Shown piece after piece: positions 24,490 to 36,395 of a stretch of 64,000 bases of DNA. The position numbers and the translations under genes are program-made. Below the pieces are notes generated by a model, which made no database searches, was not told the origin of the DNA, and was given only the letters and a program-made list of their open reading frames with translations. Source of the stretch: Alviniconcha marisindica (taxonomy: Eukaryota > Mollusca > Gastropoda > Provannidae). Location of the stretch: NCBI GenBank assembly GCA_018857735.1, contig JABMCL010000460.1:277501-341500 (forward strand), in the 5' to 3' direction. Position 1 is the stretch's first letter; each line of letters opens with the position of its first letter.

Positions 24490-25150
24490 TGGCCGGCTGG
24501 GCTCAAAGTGCCAACTAACTAACGCCATTTCTCTTAGCCCTGAAATATGTGTATGTGGTTGATTGGGCTCAAAGCACCAACTAACTAGCTAACGCCACTT
24601 CTCTTAGCCCTGATATAACCCTATGTGGTGACTGGGCTCAAAGCACCAACTAACTAGCTAACGCCACTTCTCTTAGCCCTGATATAACCCTATGTGGGTG
24701 ACTGGGCTCAAAGCACCAACTAACTAACTAACGCCACTTCTCTTAGCCCTGATATAACCCTATGTGGCTGACTGGGCTCAAAGCACCAACTAACTAACTA
24801 ACGCCACTTCTCTTAGCCCTGATATAACCCTATGTGGGTGACTGGGCTCAAAGCACCAACTAACTAACTAACGCCACTTCTCTTAGCCCTGATATAACCC
24901 TATGTGGGTGACTGGGCTCAAAGCACCAACTAACTAACTAACGCCACTTCTCTTAGCTCTGATATAACCCTATGTGGGTGACCGGCTGGGCTCAAAGCAC
25001 CAACTAACTAACGCCACTTCTCTTAGCCCTGATATAACCCTATGTCACGAGTGGTTAACTGGGCTCAAAGCACCAACTAACTAACTAACTAACGCCACTT
25101 TTCTTTACCCTGATATATCCATTGTGGTTAAATGGGCTCAAAGTACCAAC
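24490..25150 (+). repeat. ~70-bp satellite-like array, 9-10 copies
   Basis: The unit is CTGGGCTCAAAGCACCAACT, AACTAACTAACGCCACTTCT, CTTAGCCCTGATATAACCCT, ATGTGGGTGA. The phrase CCCTGATATAACC..GTTGACTGGGC followed by a tetranucleotide tail is the same as the stand-alone motif near 32,130 and 55,960. The monomer therefore looks built from a SINE 3' end with its (CTAA)n tail. Confidence 0.9.
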
Positions 25151-25244
25151 TAACTAATAAATACAAATGAACTTTTTTTATTCATAATAAAGGCATACAA
25201 CGAAAATTTGCCTTTTGGGTCACTCGAATTCCATAAATGTAAAG

Positions 25245-25841
25245 GACAATTTGACAAATCGGCATAACAAAAGGTAAGAGTATACAAATAAAACGGAGTA
25301 AAACATCAGAAAACATCGCTTCTTAGATCGATTAAGTGCACAGTCATTACTCATAGTCCTACCCTCCACCGCCTCTACATTCGCAGCTAAAACAACGCCC
25401 CCATACAAACACAGTCACACCTGCACCCACATCCAAACTAATTAACGCCACTTCTCACATGGATACGCCGCAGTGCAGCCATGCGGCCAGGGATCCGTCA
25501 CGGTCCAGGATGCTCAGTCTATATCTTTGTGGTATGGCTGTCCAAAGCCAAATTCGACAATTTGACAAATCGGCATAACAAAAGGTAAGAGTATACAAAT
25601 AAAACGGAGTAAAACATCAGAAAACATCGCTTCTTAGATCGATTATGTGCAGTCATTACTCATAGTCCTACCCTCCACCGCCTCTACATTCGCAGCTAAA
25701 ACAACGCCCCCATCCAAACTAATTAACGCCACTTCTCACATGGATACGCCGCAGTGCAGCCATGCGGCCAGGGATCCGTCACGGTCCAGGATGCTCAGTC
25801 TATATCTTTGTGGTATGGCTGTCCAAAGCCAAATTCACAAT
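25245..25841 (+). repeat. Tandem segmental duplication, ~311 and ~286 bp
   Basis: GACAATTTGACAAATCGGCA starts both copies (25,245 and 25,556). Both end in CTGTCCAAAGCCAAATTC. They are almost identical except that the second lacks about 24 bp after AACAACGCCCCCAT and has a small deletion near GATCGATTA. High identity implies a recent event or recent gene conversion. Confidence 0.9.
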
Positions 25842-25845
25842 TGTA

Positions 25846-26388
25846 CCCCCCCCCCCCCCCCCCCCCCCCCCCCGTCAAACACTGCCAAAAAATGCTAACA
25901 CTTAACAATACTAATAATATCTTTGAAAGACCGGAATTTCACGCGCACTAGCACTATGCAGTGTTCAGGCAGGTGCCGTGCTTAGTCAGCAAAAACAGTC
26001 GAAAACAAAAAATCCACTTGCGACACGCTTTCTACCGGCGACCAATGCTGAGCCACGGTAAAAGAATGATGCACGTGCAATCTAAAATGCTTTGACCATG
26101 TCTGTGACCTACTTTTTATTATCTGTCACTGCCCTGAGGTTTTTGATATATATTTTGGGGTGTTGTTGTGTGGTTCTTTTTAACAAGTTCGTCGAAAAAA
26201 GTGAAGAGTGTAATTTCATAATGGCCCTGAACTTGTGGCAACTGAACTAGTAGTATTTTTCTTGTAAGTTACTAGTTTTTAATTTACATTATTCTGCTGA
26301 TTTTCAATGTGAGAGTATTGCCACGGTGTTTGTAAAGCGTAGTGAGTTTGTCTCGATAGTCGGAGCCGGAACAGCGCTAGGCGGCAAT
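25846..26388. other. Poly-C run, then no gene seen
   Basis: A C homopolymer of about 28 bases lies at 25,846-25,873. The rest is AT-rich and featureless. Confidence 0.5.
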
Positions 26389-26456
26389 GTCCAATTTCAA
26401 GTTAGCCCCGTCAGTTCCCGGTCCTCAGATGGTATGAGCATGTGGTGTGTGTGTGT

Positions 26457-26491
<35 letters not shown>

Positions 26492-26647
26492 ACGGAATGA
26501 CTCGAACTTGAAGTATGCACTACGTTGGCATATCCACATATCAGTTCATTCCGTACTATGCCAATGCTATCCGCTGTACACAAGCATCCTCGTACCCGGC
26601 ATTTGAGGACAGCGAACCGACTGACTGGACTAAAAGTGGATATTTCC
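26389..26647. mobile_element. Foldback MITE family F, copy 1
   Basis: The left arm TTAGCCCCGTCAGTT..GGTCCTCAGATGGT pairs with the right arm CATTTGAGGACAGCGAACCG, ACTGACTGGACTAA. The centre has a (GT)n run, then AACTTGAAGTATGCACTACG and TCAGTTCATTCCGTACTATG. A second copy in opposite orientation is at 39,479-39,693. Inverted ends and no coding frame fit a MITE. Confidence 0.8.
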
Positions 26648-27086
26648 CAGCGCTATACAAACGTTAGCTATTGTTATGTCACCTGCTGCATTGTTCGAGT
26701 GCCACGAAAGCGGCAAAACACCGCTCTCCGTCCAGTACTTTATACTTCCTGGCTGAACTTTCAAGTCGTTTTTTCATTTTAGTGTCTCATATCATAATTA
26801 TTCAAATGATTTATTTTTTCTTCTGAAGATTACGTTACAATCAGTTATGTAGGCCTGTGGTTGTGCAAAACAATAAGAACTGATTCCTCACACTTAATCT
26901 GCAGTGGTGGTTTTGTGTAATAATTCTGTTACTTGTGTAGAGCAAAATTAAACAGTATGGTCGTGTCAGTTGTGTCGTGCATGTGTGACTGGAGGCTCGG
27001 GAAGGCAGTACTCCGCAGTTCAATGTACAAAGTGTGAAAATAATAAATGAATACACTGACCAACAACAACAGACGCCCTAACTCAC
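26648..27086. other. TMTC-family gene intron 1, near part
   Basis: This is the first stretch of the intron following the TMTC exon on the minus strand. No second exon was recognised here or further left in the window. Confidence 0.4.
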
Positions 27087-27337
27087 CTGAATGTAAGAAC
27101 GGTAAGCGGCCTGTAACTCTTGTGACTGGTGTTGTCACACATCGGCCTTCCCCAAAAGTCATCCCAAAACAGTCGGTGTATAGGCGCTCTTCCTGTCACG
27201 TCTGCGTTTTCTGCGATTGCATACCGATCGTCGTGCACAAAATCTCCATCCAGGCCATTTAGGTAGCACAAAACCGCAGCCGCGGTAGGGAGAACGTACA
27301 CAAACATAGGGAAATCTTGCTTACGATGATTCCCCAT
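27087..27337 (-). CDS. TMTC-family O-mannosyltransferase, first coding exon
   Basis: TMTC proteins are ER multi-pass GT-C glycosyltransferases with C-terminal TPR repeats that add O-mannose to cadherin-type domains. This exon encodes 83 residues and part of the next codon, starting at ATG 27,335-27,337. It has a first membrane segment (about residues 11-27, FVYVLPTAAAVLCYLNGL), then the luminal loop DGDFVHDDRYAI with the conserved acidic pair, then DFWG and SHKSYRPLTVLTFR, all hallmarks of TMTC1-4. The exon ends at a GTGAGT donor (phase 2). VHDD and DNTSHKSYRP point to TMTC1 or TMTC4, but I do not assign a paralogue. The rest of the gene was not found at lower coordinates, so intron 1 may exceed 27 kb or the gene may be cut off. 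It is divergent from the ankyrin gene, 313 bp away. Confidence 0.85.
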
Positions 27338-27650
27338 TGGGTGTCAATCGCGTAGCAGACGATCTTTTTGACGACTGATGCGATGCCGCGGCTTTCACAA
27401 AAGTGTCGTTAAATTTTTCGAGGTCGGAAAGGTATGATTTCCTTACAAATTCATTTTGAGTTACTTTTTGTACAAAATTTCAACCGTTCAGATACTCTTC
27501 TCTTTTTACTTCCTTCAGCCCTCGGCATTGTGCACTCGACGAGCGCCAGTCAGACTCTGCCTATTGTAGCAGACGAGCACATGGTGTCAACAAGTCACGT
27601 GAGCACGCGCTTCGGGTGTTTCCGACTTCGCCTTTTTCCGTTGAAGCAAC
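27338..27650. promoter_or_regulatory. Shared upstream region of TMTC and ankyrin genes
   Basis: Only 313 bp separate the two divergent start codons, so a bidirectional promoter is likely. It contains the palindromic E-box TCACGTGA at 27,595-27,602, a site type bound by USF/MYC/TFE-class factors. There is no TATA box at an expected distance for either gene. CpGs are enriched relative to flanking DNA by eye. The promoter assignment is inference from layout. Confidence 0.55.
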
Positions 27651-27831
27651 ATGGCGGCTCCCATGCCTTTGGTTGCTACAGCCGCTGCGAATGGCGATCT
27701 CGTGGTAACGTACAGTATTGTGTGAAATGGTGGAGTTTTGGTCGTTAGAATGCTTTGGGGGCGTTTAGTTAAACTTGATTAGGTACTGTGTAGGGAATCT
27801 ATTGAAAGACGGCCTGTTTTTCATCTTGCTC

Positions 27832-27876
<45 letters not shown>

Positions 27877-27881
27877 GTGAA

Positions 27882-27929
<48 letters not shown>

Positions 27930-28136
27930 CAAACTGAAAAACTGTATTTTACAAGGATTGTAGTTTAGGTTCAGTCAAACCTAACAACGATAAGCCTTGC
28001 AAAGCTACTAAAAGGATTAAACAATTACAATGTATCATTTATATACATAATCATGAAACATGAATGAATAAAAATGTATATATATGGAGCTTAAGAGCTT
28101 CAACACAAAACTGTGTACACAGTGCATACATTACTC

Positions 28137-28196
<60 letters not shown>

Positions 28197-29385
28197 GCAT
28201 ACAATTAACCAGCAAATACATATATGTAAATTATTAAACTACTATTACTATTAATGGACAAGACCACAGAAGCAATCAGTATTTATCTAAAAAGCAACAG
28301 GGGGGAGGGGGGTAGTAAGCAAAGTAAAAATGCATCACTTTCACAAGCAATCAGAGTCGTAAGCAGTTGGAGAAGAGAGGGAGAAAGGTGGGGCATGAAA
28401 AACAACACTCAGAATCCTACTTTTGAGACAGTTGTACAATAAATGGAACCTTAATTGTGTCTTCCACTCTCCTTCCAGTACATTATACTTTCTGTGGTGT
28501 GTACCATTTGGTGTGTCTTCATTATAAAGTTTTGAGAGCATGATGTTGCCTCTCGCCAAAAGAACTGGAACCATGAATCAAAACTTGGTACCAAGCAGCC
28601 CCTATTCTATCTTTTTGCTTAATGTCCTCAGATGCTAGAAGCCTCTAAAGTTGTTGATCACTTTTTTATAGCACTATTCTCTGTTCTCAAGCAGACTCAA
28701 AGTGCTCGCATGTGATTCTACATGGTGAAGTGTTGCTTAATGTCCTCAGATGTCAGTTGACATATTAGGGACAAGTTGTGACCAATGCCGAAGCACGGTT
28801 CAATAATTCTTTACGTCCACGGAAACCAGAAGGCTTGTTAGGACAGACAGCTCAGGACGGCCACCTCGACTCTCACACAGCTCCTGAACTATGATTCTAC
28901 ATGAATGACTGGGTTATTTATAGTGTGTTTTTGAATATCCACGAAAGTGGTGTACTTACTTCGCTGGCATGGCTGGTGCCACATGAAACTGCTGCCATCT
29001 TGGCACGTTCTGTGTACACCATGCAACATGTCACTTCATGCAAAGCCACATATGCAGGGTGTATGGGTGTTTAGCTGTAACCTGCCACGTACATTTTTTG
29101 GCAGAATGACCTGGATCTTTTTTTATGCGCTACTGCGGTAACACAGGGGTGTGCATGTGAACTAACAACACAACTAGTATATAATAGAACATGACCTGGT
29201 AGGTATTTAAACACTCCCCAACCCAACCCCAAGAAGTTTTTGCTAGGTTTATGTAAAATTAACACACTTTATTTATTTTTATTTTTTTATTTTTAGCAAG
29301 TTTATTATATTTTTTGGTCTCACAAATCATACATGACAGTTAAACAAAAGCAAAAACGTCACCACACACAAACTCACATGTGCAC

Positions 29386-29420
<35 letters not shown>

Positions 29421-32400
29421 GAGATTAGATCTAATAAAGCTGAGTGTTCAACTAGGATTTAAATGACATTGCCCTGTATATTGTGAAGGCTGTTCAACAA
29501 CTTGTGAGGGAAGGAGCTGATGTCAACACAAGGTCCAATGATGGCATGACACCGCTGGCCATTGCTGCCTTCTGGGGCTATGCTGACATTGTCAAAGTGC
29601 TGCTGGAAAATGGGTCAGTGGGTCAAACCTTTTGGGTTTGCTTTGATATTTATTTTAGAGTCAGCACCATTATCCTTCTTCTTTTCTTTCTCCCCACTTT
29701 TTTTCTTCTTTCTGCCACCATTATACTGTTTTGTGGGATTTCACCACTGCCAGCCTGATGGCCTTCACTCTTTTCTGTACCAACAGGTAGACTTGAGATC
29801 TTCTGTACCAACAGGTAGACTTGAGATCTTCTGTACCAACAGGTAGACTTGAGATCTTCTGTACCAACAGGTAGACATGAGATTTTCTGTATCAAGAGGT
29901 AGACTTGAGATCTTCTGTATCAACAAATAGACTTGATATCTTCTGTATCAACAGGTAGACTTGAGATCTTCTGTATTAACAGGTAGACTTGAGATCTTCT
30001 GTATCAACAAGTAGACTTGATATCTTCTGTATCAACAGGTAGACTTGAAATCTTCTGTACCAACAGGTAGACTTGAGATCTTCTGTAACAACAGGTAGGC
30101 TTGATATCTTCTGTATTAACAGGTAGACTTGAGATCTTCTGTATCAACAGGTATATTTCTGATTTTATGTGAACAAGCTTAGTGCATGCTGTGCAGATGA
30201 AGGCAAAACAGTCACTGACAAGTCTGAGCAGGTGTTAAGGCTAAAGTACTGCCACACTCTGTTCAGGAATCATACCCACAATAATTATGTGCAAGAGTCC
30301 TGCATTCATGTGTACTGCTGGTTAGGCCTGTCAAGTGTTGCTTTGTGACACTGATGCAAATATCAGTTGTAAAAAATATTATAATAATAGTGTTGTGTTG
30401 AGCCATATTCTTAAGAGTTGTGTTATGTGGAGTGGGGTGGGTGGTGGAGCATGTCCATGATCTGTTGGATCGAACAGCAGTGGGAACATAGAGCCCACCT
30501 TGTGTGCGTGTTAATCAGGTGTGTGCTAGTCCATACATGCATACATGCACTCGTGTATCAACCCCTGCCCCCTCTGCTCCTTGCAGTCAGAACTTACAGA
30601 AGAGTCCGATTTGGAGTACCAGAAAGTCAGAAAAGGAGAAAGTTTTGGAAGAGAAAGTATTGTGAGTCAATAATTCTGATGCAGCATTGTTGCTTTTGAC
30701 ACCATCTCCACAGTGCTGACATCAATCTTAGCAACAGAGGGACACAGTGGACCGCCCTGCATTGTGCATCATTCCAAGGTCATGGCAAGGTCATCATGTT
30801 CCTCATGGACTACTCACCAGACCTATATGCCAAAGATTCACATGGAAGGTGAGTATGCCATACAAGTGAATTTGTGGTTATTGTAAATGTTCAGTTTTGT
30901 TTTTAATCAGAACAGCATTTTTATTTATCTTGAACATTACAAGACACTTTTGGGCAAATTTGTTTTTGATATACACACAAGCTGTGTGAGACTCCAACAA
31001 TATTCAAAGAGTGACCCCCCACCACAACCACCAAACCCTGAACATTTCACAAATTCCTACCATTTCTTGGTAGTAGGTGTGAATAGATATAGTCAGAGAA
31101 AATTGACCCCCCCCCCCCCCCCCCAGCAAAAAATTAAAAAATGCACCACTTTTACGAAAGCAGTATGCTGTTATACACCCCTGTACTGCTTCAATGTAGC
31201 TTTAACTCAATGTTTGTTCTGTGCACTTAGCTTATGTTATTTAGACTTGAAGGCTGATTGTTCCATTTTATTTGCTGGATATGTTTCTTTTTTTTTACAG
31301 AACGCCTGTTGATTTTGCTTCTGCAATTGATGGTGTTTGGGCATTTTTTGCTGGTGAGGATTTTTTCCGTTCCTTTAAGCTTAAGAAATGAATGGTGTAA
31401 TAACAAAACTGGTCCACAACAGTTGCACAGATTTATCAAAGGAGTATTTCATGTAGCTTTCTAATTCTAGTTGATGTGCATAATTCTGCATACAGTACAT
31501 TATTATGCGTGTCCACCAAGCAGCATTGATCGAAAGGAAAATGTGATGCAGCAGTTGGCCTGTCCAAATGCCTTGTTACAGACATGTACATGTAGGGTAT
31601 TTCTATTTTTCTGGCAATGAAATGTAGGGCACATGCTGTGAGAAATGAGTGAAGAAACTCTAACTCTTTAGCATGCTGGAGTAGGTGTTCATTTCAGTCA
31701 TTGTAAAACACAAAGGGGGGGTCTCATTCACTTCTTTTTTTCTCTCAAGGGTACACATATCAGTAAAATTCAGAAGAAAAACAAATGGTATAGGAAACAT
31801 GAAAAAAGGAAACAGTTTAATGGAAATGAACGTGGTTGTGGGTCAGCTTATAACCATTTGATCCAGCTAAGACCAAAAAAATCTGACATCAACTGGGCAT
31901 TCCATAACAAGCTTCAGCCACAGCTAACAGATAAGTAGCTGGATTGTGTTCATATCATTGCCCTGATATGCAACTCTGTGTGTGTGTTTGTGTGTTGTAT
32001 GCATTGAATCTTGAAAACATGTCCATTTAAAGAATATGTAAGTGCTTAGGGCCTGTGCAGGTTAGGTGTTCAAAGTACCCATTATTATGTCATTGCTTTA
32101 TAGTGTATTCTCTGTCTGTGGCTTTCGCCCTGATATAACCACAATGGTTGACTGGGCGTAAAACACCGAGTTACTTACTTACTGTCTGCAGCTGGAAAAA
32201 TGTGCTTGCACTGAAAATATGCAGATGTTATGTATTGTCTAATAAATACTGTTCTTTTTAACCTCTTGTGTGTTTTGATCTCAACCTGGCATTTTAAACA
32301 AAATCCTTAAATTTTCATGTCTGCTGCCTGTTAGACTAAAGCATCAAAGCTGTACATGAGTCAATAGTGTAGGATATTCAACATGGAACAGAGACAGCAT

Positions 32401-33924
32401 TGATGTCAGGTGACTCATGTGCTTGTTTCAGAAGAAGTCTAGTTGTGTATAATCAGCCCTTGGTAGGTTGCATAGTGATAAAGATCTCGTCCACTCTTTC
32501 AGCCGCTGGGTGTAAACAGACTTCAAAGGCAGATCTGATAAGAATGGACATTGTGAAAAAGGTAGGTGACATTTGACAAGGCTTTGGTCTAAGTTGCAGA
32601 GACAGACGTCAACAGATTATGTCTGCTTTAGCTATTGCCCTCTTTCAAAGTTATAAATCACCCAGCACTTGGGTCAAGGCCCTTTCATTCTCATGCACAG
32701 CTCATGAATGAAAGGGAGCGAACTCTGCAATTTGAACAAAATTGGCGCGGAAAACTAGCGTTTGGTTTCCAACTTTTTTTTTACATTGTTATACCTCACT
32801 TCAGTTTTAAGGACTCCAGTGGGTTTTTCTTTCTCAGTTTGTAGAGGAGAGTGTGGCTGATGCATGATTTCCAATCATTAAAGGGAGTGCTGGGATGCTC
32901 AGCATGAGAAAACATCTGCAATGTTCCCCTTATGTAGTTTGTGGACTTACTGGTCCCTTGCAGTTTCTTCTGCTTCTGATGCAGAATCAAGCAGCATTAA
33001 CTCTATCTCTACCATCTATTTTCTGAATTCTAATTTATTGTGATCATTAATGATGTACTTCACATACTGTGGACATTAAAATGCACACGTTTCCGCAACA
33101 TCACTATCTGCAATGGACCAATCATGTGACAGGTTTCTCCAGATGACCCCACAATACCACAGTCAGATTTGCTGGGGTTGACGCGCCCAGGATCAGCGTA
33201 CATCTTTAACTCAGACTCTCTACACGAGAGGTCTACAGACAGAAACCAGGTTTGTTCTGTTACTTCAATGGGGTTTTCGTTTTGTTGTTTTCATTTAAGT
33301 CAACGTGTAGAAAAGAACAGTCAAGTAACTGATTGTAGAAGCATGATAACAGTCAAGTAACTGATTGTAGAAGCATAATATTTAGACTTGGAAGACCTTA
33401 AACAGCAAATTTAGAAGAAAAAACTGAAGAGAAGAAAGGCCTAGTAAAATATACTCCCTTTTTTTCATAAAAAGCCCATTTGGTGCATCTGTCTCTCCTG
33501 GAGCTGAATCAGGTTTTTGCTGCCCCAATGCTAAACATAGAGCAGAGGGATTATCAAAAATCTGATCCTGGTTAGGACCATTATTATATATTGGCTGCCT
33601 AGGCCAGACACAGTGTCTTCACAGTAGGTCACGGATGTATGCCTGTTTCAATGTTTACAGCAAGAAGTTTTGGACATTTTAAGACCTTATTTCGATTTTG
33701 TCAGTCATTTCTTTATTTTTGCCTCCAATACTGCTACGGTAAATGAGATTAAAAAATGTGAGTGCCTACATGTGTATTGTCTTCATAACCCTATTGAAGT
33801 TTTGTGCTTTTTGTTTTAGGTATTAGCAGCAGCAACAGGAGATGTTTTGGCAGGTGTTGACGACACAGACCCCTGGGACAGGCGAAGTGGTGCTCAGCCT
33901 GCAATGACATTGTGGAACAACTGA
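27651..33924 (+). CDS. Small ankyrin-repeat protein, complete gene of seven exons
   Basis: Exons: 27,651-27,704; 29,489-29,613; 30,714-30,848; 31,301-31,353; 32,503-32,561; 33,133-33,249; 33,820-33,924 (TGA). All introns are GT-AG and phases join without a break to give about 215 residues. Residues 1-125 form about four ankyrin repeats: a capping repeat ending VREGADVN, DGMTPLAIAAFWGYADIVK, TQWTALHCASFQGHGKV and a last TPVDFASAIDGVWAFF. Ankyrin repeats bind protein partners; no enzyme domain is present. The C-terminal 90 residues are polar and include DLLGLTRPGSAYIF and a terminal VDDTDPW..MTLWNN. I do not recognise the orthologue. It is divergent from TMTC and convergent with RPL10A. The exon 2 start assumes an acceptor AAG/GCT; the phase supports it. 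Confidence 0.85.
27836..27923. repeat. (GT)n-(GA)n microsatellite in ankyrin intron 1
   Basis: About 35 bp of GT then about 35 bp of GA. The GA part is continuous with the start of dispersed repeat R. Confidence 0.95.
27924..28260 (+). mobile_element. Dispersed repeat R, copy 2
   Basis: This is homologous to 10,445-10,816. It carries two expanded microsatellites, (GA)n at its left edge and (TA)n(GT)n at 28,139-28,194, where copy 1 has only short or no runs. It lies in intron 1 of the ankyrin gene. Confidence 0.55.
28733..28895 (-). mobile_element. SINE-A, reverse copy in ankyrin intron 1
   Basis: It runs from GCTTAATGTCCTCAGATGTC to CACACAGCTCCTGAACTATG. A short extra fragment (CTTAATGTCCTCAGATGC) lies at 28,618-28,635. 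Confidence 0.8.
29372..29425. repeat. (GA)n microsatellite
   Basis: About 40 bp of GA with one GGGA interruption, about 65 bp upstream of ankyrin exon 2. Confidence 0.9.
29784..30155 (+). repeat. ~28-bp minisatellite in ankyrin intron 2
   Basis: About 13 copies of CAACAGGTAGACTTGAGATC then TTCTGTAT/C. Every unit contains CAACAG/GTAGAC, which resembles both a 3' splice site and a good 5' splice site. Confidence 0.9.
32118..32185 (+). mobile_element. SINE 3'-end fragment
   Basis: CGCCCTGATATAACCACAAT, GGTTGACTGGGCGTAAAACA, then CCGAGTTACTTACTTACT. This is the isolated form of the motif that makes up the 24,490-25,150 array. Confidence 0.6.
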
Positions 33925-34170
33925 CCTGCAAGTGGGGACTGTGACATTCTGAACACTTTCCTGATGATGCGTGCTCTGGTGAAAAATGGCGAAACTATTC
34001 ACATGTGTTCAGCACCAGGAGCTGCGTGAATACCATTCCAAGTCTTGCAGGTCCAACAAATGCCATCAACTCCAACGAAAAAGCAAACGTTGGTAATGAA
34101 CTTTGGCAAGCATGGGTGAACCAAGAAGACATTTTCGAGCCAGTAATTATGTGTCAGCTTCTTCCTGCAG
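33925..34170 (+). other. Ankyrin gene 3' flank or UTR
   Basis: No AATAAA occurs close after the stop. The nearest clear one on this strand is at 35,771-35,776, so the UTR may be long or use a variant signal. Confidence 0.35.
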
Positions 34171-34505
34171 TAACTCACAGGATCAGCAACTGTTCAACCA
34201 AGTGTCACACGAAGATTATTTGGGGTAACCTCCCTCATTAACTCACAGGATCAGCAACTGTTCAACCAAGTGTCACACCAAGATTATTTGGGGTAGACTG
34301 CCTCCCTACTCACAGGATCAGCAACTGTTCAAGTGTCACACTAAGATTATTTAGGGTAACCTCCTTTAGTAACTCACAGGATCAGCAACTGTTCAACCAA
34401 GTGTCACACTAAGATTATTTGGGGTAGACTGCCTCCCTCAGTAACTCACAGATCAGCAACTGTTCAACCAAATGTTACACCAAGATTATTTGGGGTAGAC
34501 TGCAC
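34171..34505 (+). repeat. ~70-bp tandem repeat, 5 copies
   Basis: AACTCACAGGATCAGCAACT, GTTCAACCAAGTGTCACACC and AAGATTATTTGGGGTAGACT recur with small deletions. It lies just after the ankyrin stop codon, possibly within its 3' UTR. Confidence 0.85.
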
Positions 34506-36324
34506 CCAAATAATCTGTACAATGACATGAAATTGTACTCTACAGGCAGTTATATCTGTACAATGAAATGAAACTGTACTCTACAGCCAGTTCACAATTT
34601 TGGCAGCAGTAATTTTCAGATGCCCCAAGTTCAGTATCACCCATAACATACTGCAAAGGCCAATCAGGACTAGACTCTGATATCATGTACAACAAATTGC
34701 AAGTGACTGAGCTACACTTTTTAAGCCTGTGATTCATTTATATTTTATATGAATCACTAATCAGTGACCTCTTACCAGAAGCCTCCCTCTCAAACAAAAA
34801 CTACCCGTACCCATAGAATGTGTGGGTGGAAGAGTCCCATGCATGCACAGTAAAGTAACGTAGAAAAGGTTGAAATTTTGAGGGGGAAAGGGGTGGGGGC
34901 ATTGAGACTTAATTAAAATGCCATGTTTACTTAAATGCCATGTTGTAGGAATGGTTTACATTCTACTTACTTCACCATCACCTCTATCACAGAAATGCGT
35001 ATGTACCTGTCCCTTTCCAAATCCAGATTAACCCATCTGCACATGCAACCTCCAAGGTACCCCCTGCAACTGGACTCTATGAAGGACATGAAGTGGCCAG
35101 AACAGGTTTCTGTGGCTTATTGTACGCTGTTGGTACACACAGCTCTGGGACTATGCTAATGAACCTGGCCGTGCCAATGTTCAGTACTATCCTCATTGAC
35201 GAGGTACAAATTGCTCAATAGCGCAGCATCCAGGGGAATCTGCAACACGCTAAATATACTAGAGATAATAGTTTGTCCCTTTCCAGGTACAGGCTGTAGA
35301 CTGAGAATGCACCCAAGTGTTATTAAAATAGCACTTTGGGAAGATTTTTTTTTAAAACTTGCTAGCTTGAAACTGGACCCGTCATGTGACCGCTTGCTAC
35401 GTTATGCATGCATAACCTAGTTGTGTGAAGATTCCCAGCCCAGGTGCTGCACTGTGCTCAATTTTGTTCAGAAAAGTGGTCACTAAAATGCACAACAGCG
35501 TATCAGATATTTGCGTTGTGGTGCAACTTGCAAATCTAATATAAAAAAAGCAGCAAAGGAAGGGGGGTTGGTCCTTTCTAATGAGGGATTCAGTGATTAG
35601 AAAATGTTAAACGGATCACCTTTCATAAGCAGAATGACCACAGTCATTCAGAAACGTTAAACATCACATTTTCTAGTAACTGAATCCCTCGCAGGACCAC
35701 GAATTAGATGGTGGGACACTCAAAAGCTGTTCTGTGCTTTTTACTGCTGTGCAGTACACAAGTGATCTTCAATAAAATGAAGGTCACTTTACAGAAGATG
35801 CTTATTAGAAAGACCATACTGCCATCACAACTGGTTTTACTGAAAGCCTGCATCCTTTTGATTCAGTTTAGCATTGGAAAGCACACGACTATGCAGTTTT
35901 CTTTTTGGAACAAGAGCCACAGTGCAGGAGACCAAATTTGTTTTCCAGTACCCAAATTCAAACATCTGCAGCCACGGACCAGTCCTGTACCTCAAACTAC
36001 ATCCATTCTTGTGATGCCAAGCTTCTAGTTCAAAGGAACAGGCATTTTGACCATGAACAAAATTAGTTTTTTTCCCTTTTCTCCACAGAGGCAGTTAAAA
36101 CAAAGCATTTGTGTCTATGCATAATGCTCATTTTTTCGTCCATTGTGGTATTCCTATTCATTATACAGCCCCTTGTGATCTAAACATTTTCTCATTTTTG
36201 TTATGTGAAATTTTTATTGATATAAATTTGGTTACTTTGATCAGTTCACACGACTATTGTTCATTAAATTTGAAAGAGAGATTCAGTAAACAAAATTCAA
36301 GACAAGAGTTTACAAGACACAAGA
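34506..36324. other. Intergenic between convergent genes
   Basis: No exon was seen on either strand. A short inverted pair flanks 35,585-35,695 (AGGGATTCAGTGATTAGAAAATGTTAA against AACATCACATTTTCTAG..TGAATCCCT), which may be a small foldback element. A candidate plus-strand AATAAA is at 35,771. Confidence 0.4.
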
Positions 36325-36330
36325 TTTATT
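36325..36330 (-). terminator. RPL10A polyadenylation signal
   Basis: AATAAA on the minus strand, about 65 bases after the RPL10A stop codon and the first such hexamer downstream. Confidence 0.75.
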
Positions 36331-36395
36331 TTTCATCTCCAAACCCAATGTCTCGACACCCATTTTCCCCATTTGAAGAAACAAGTGTCATTTGT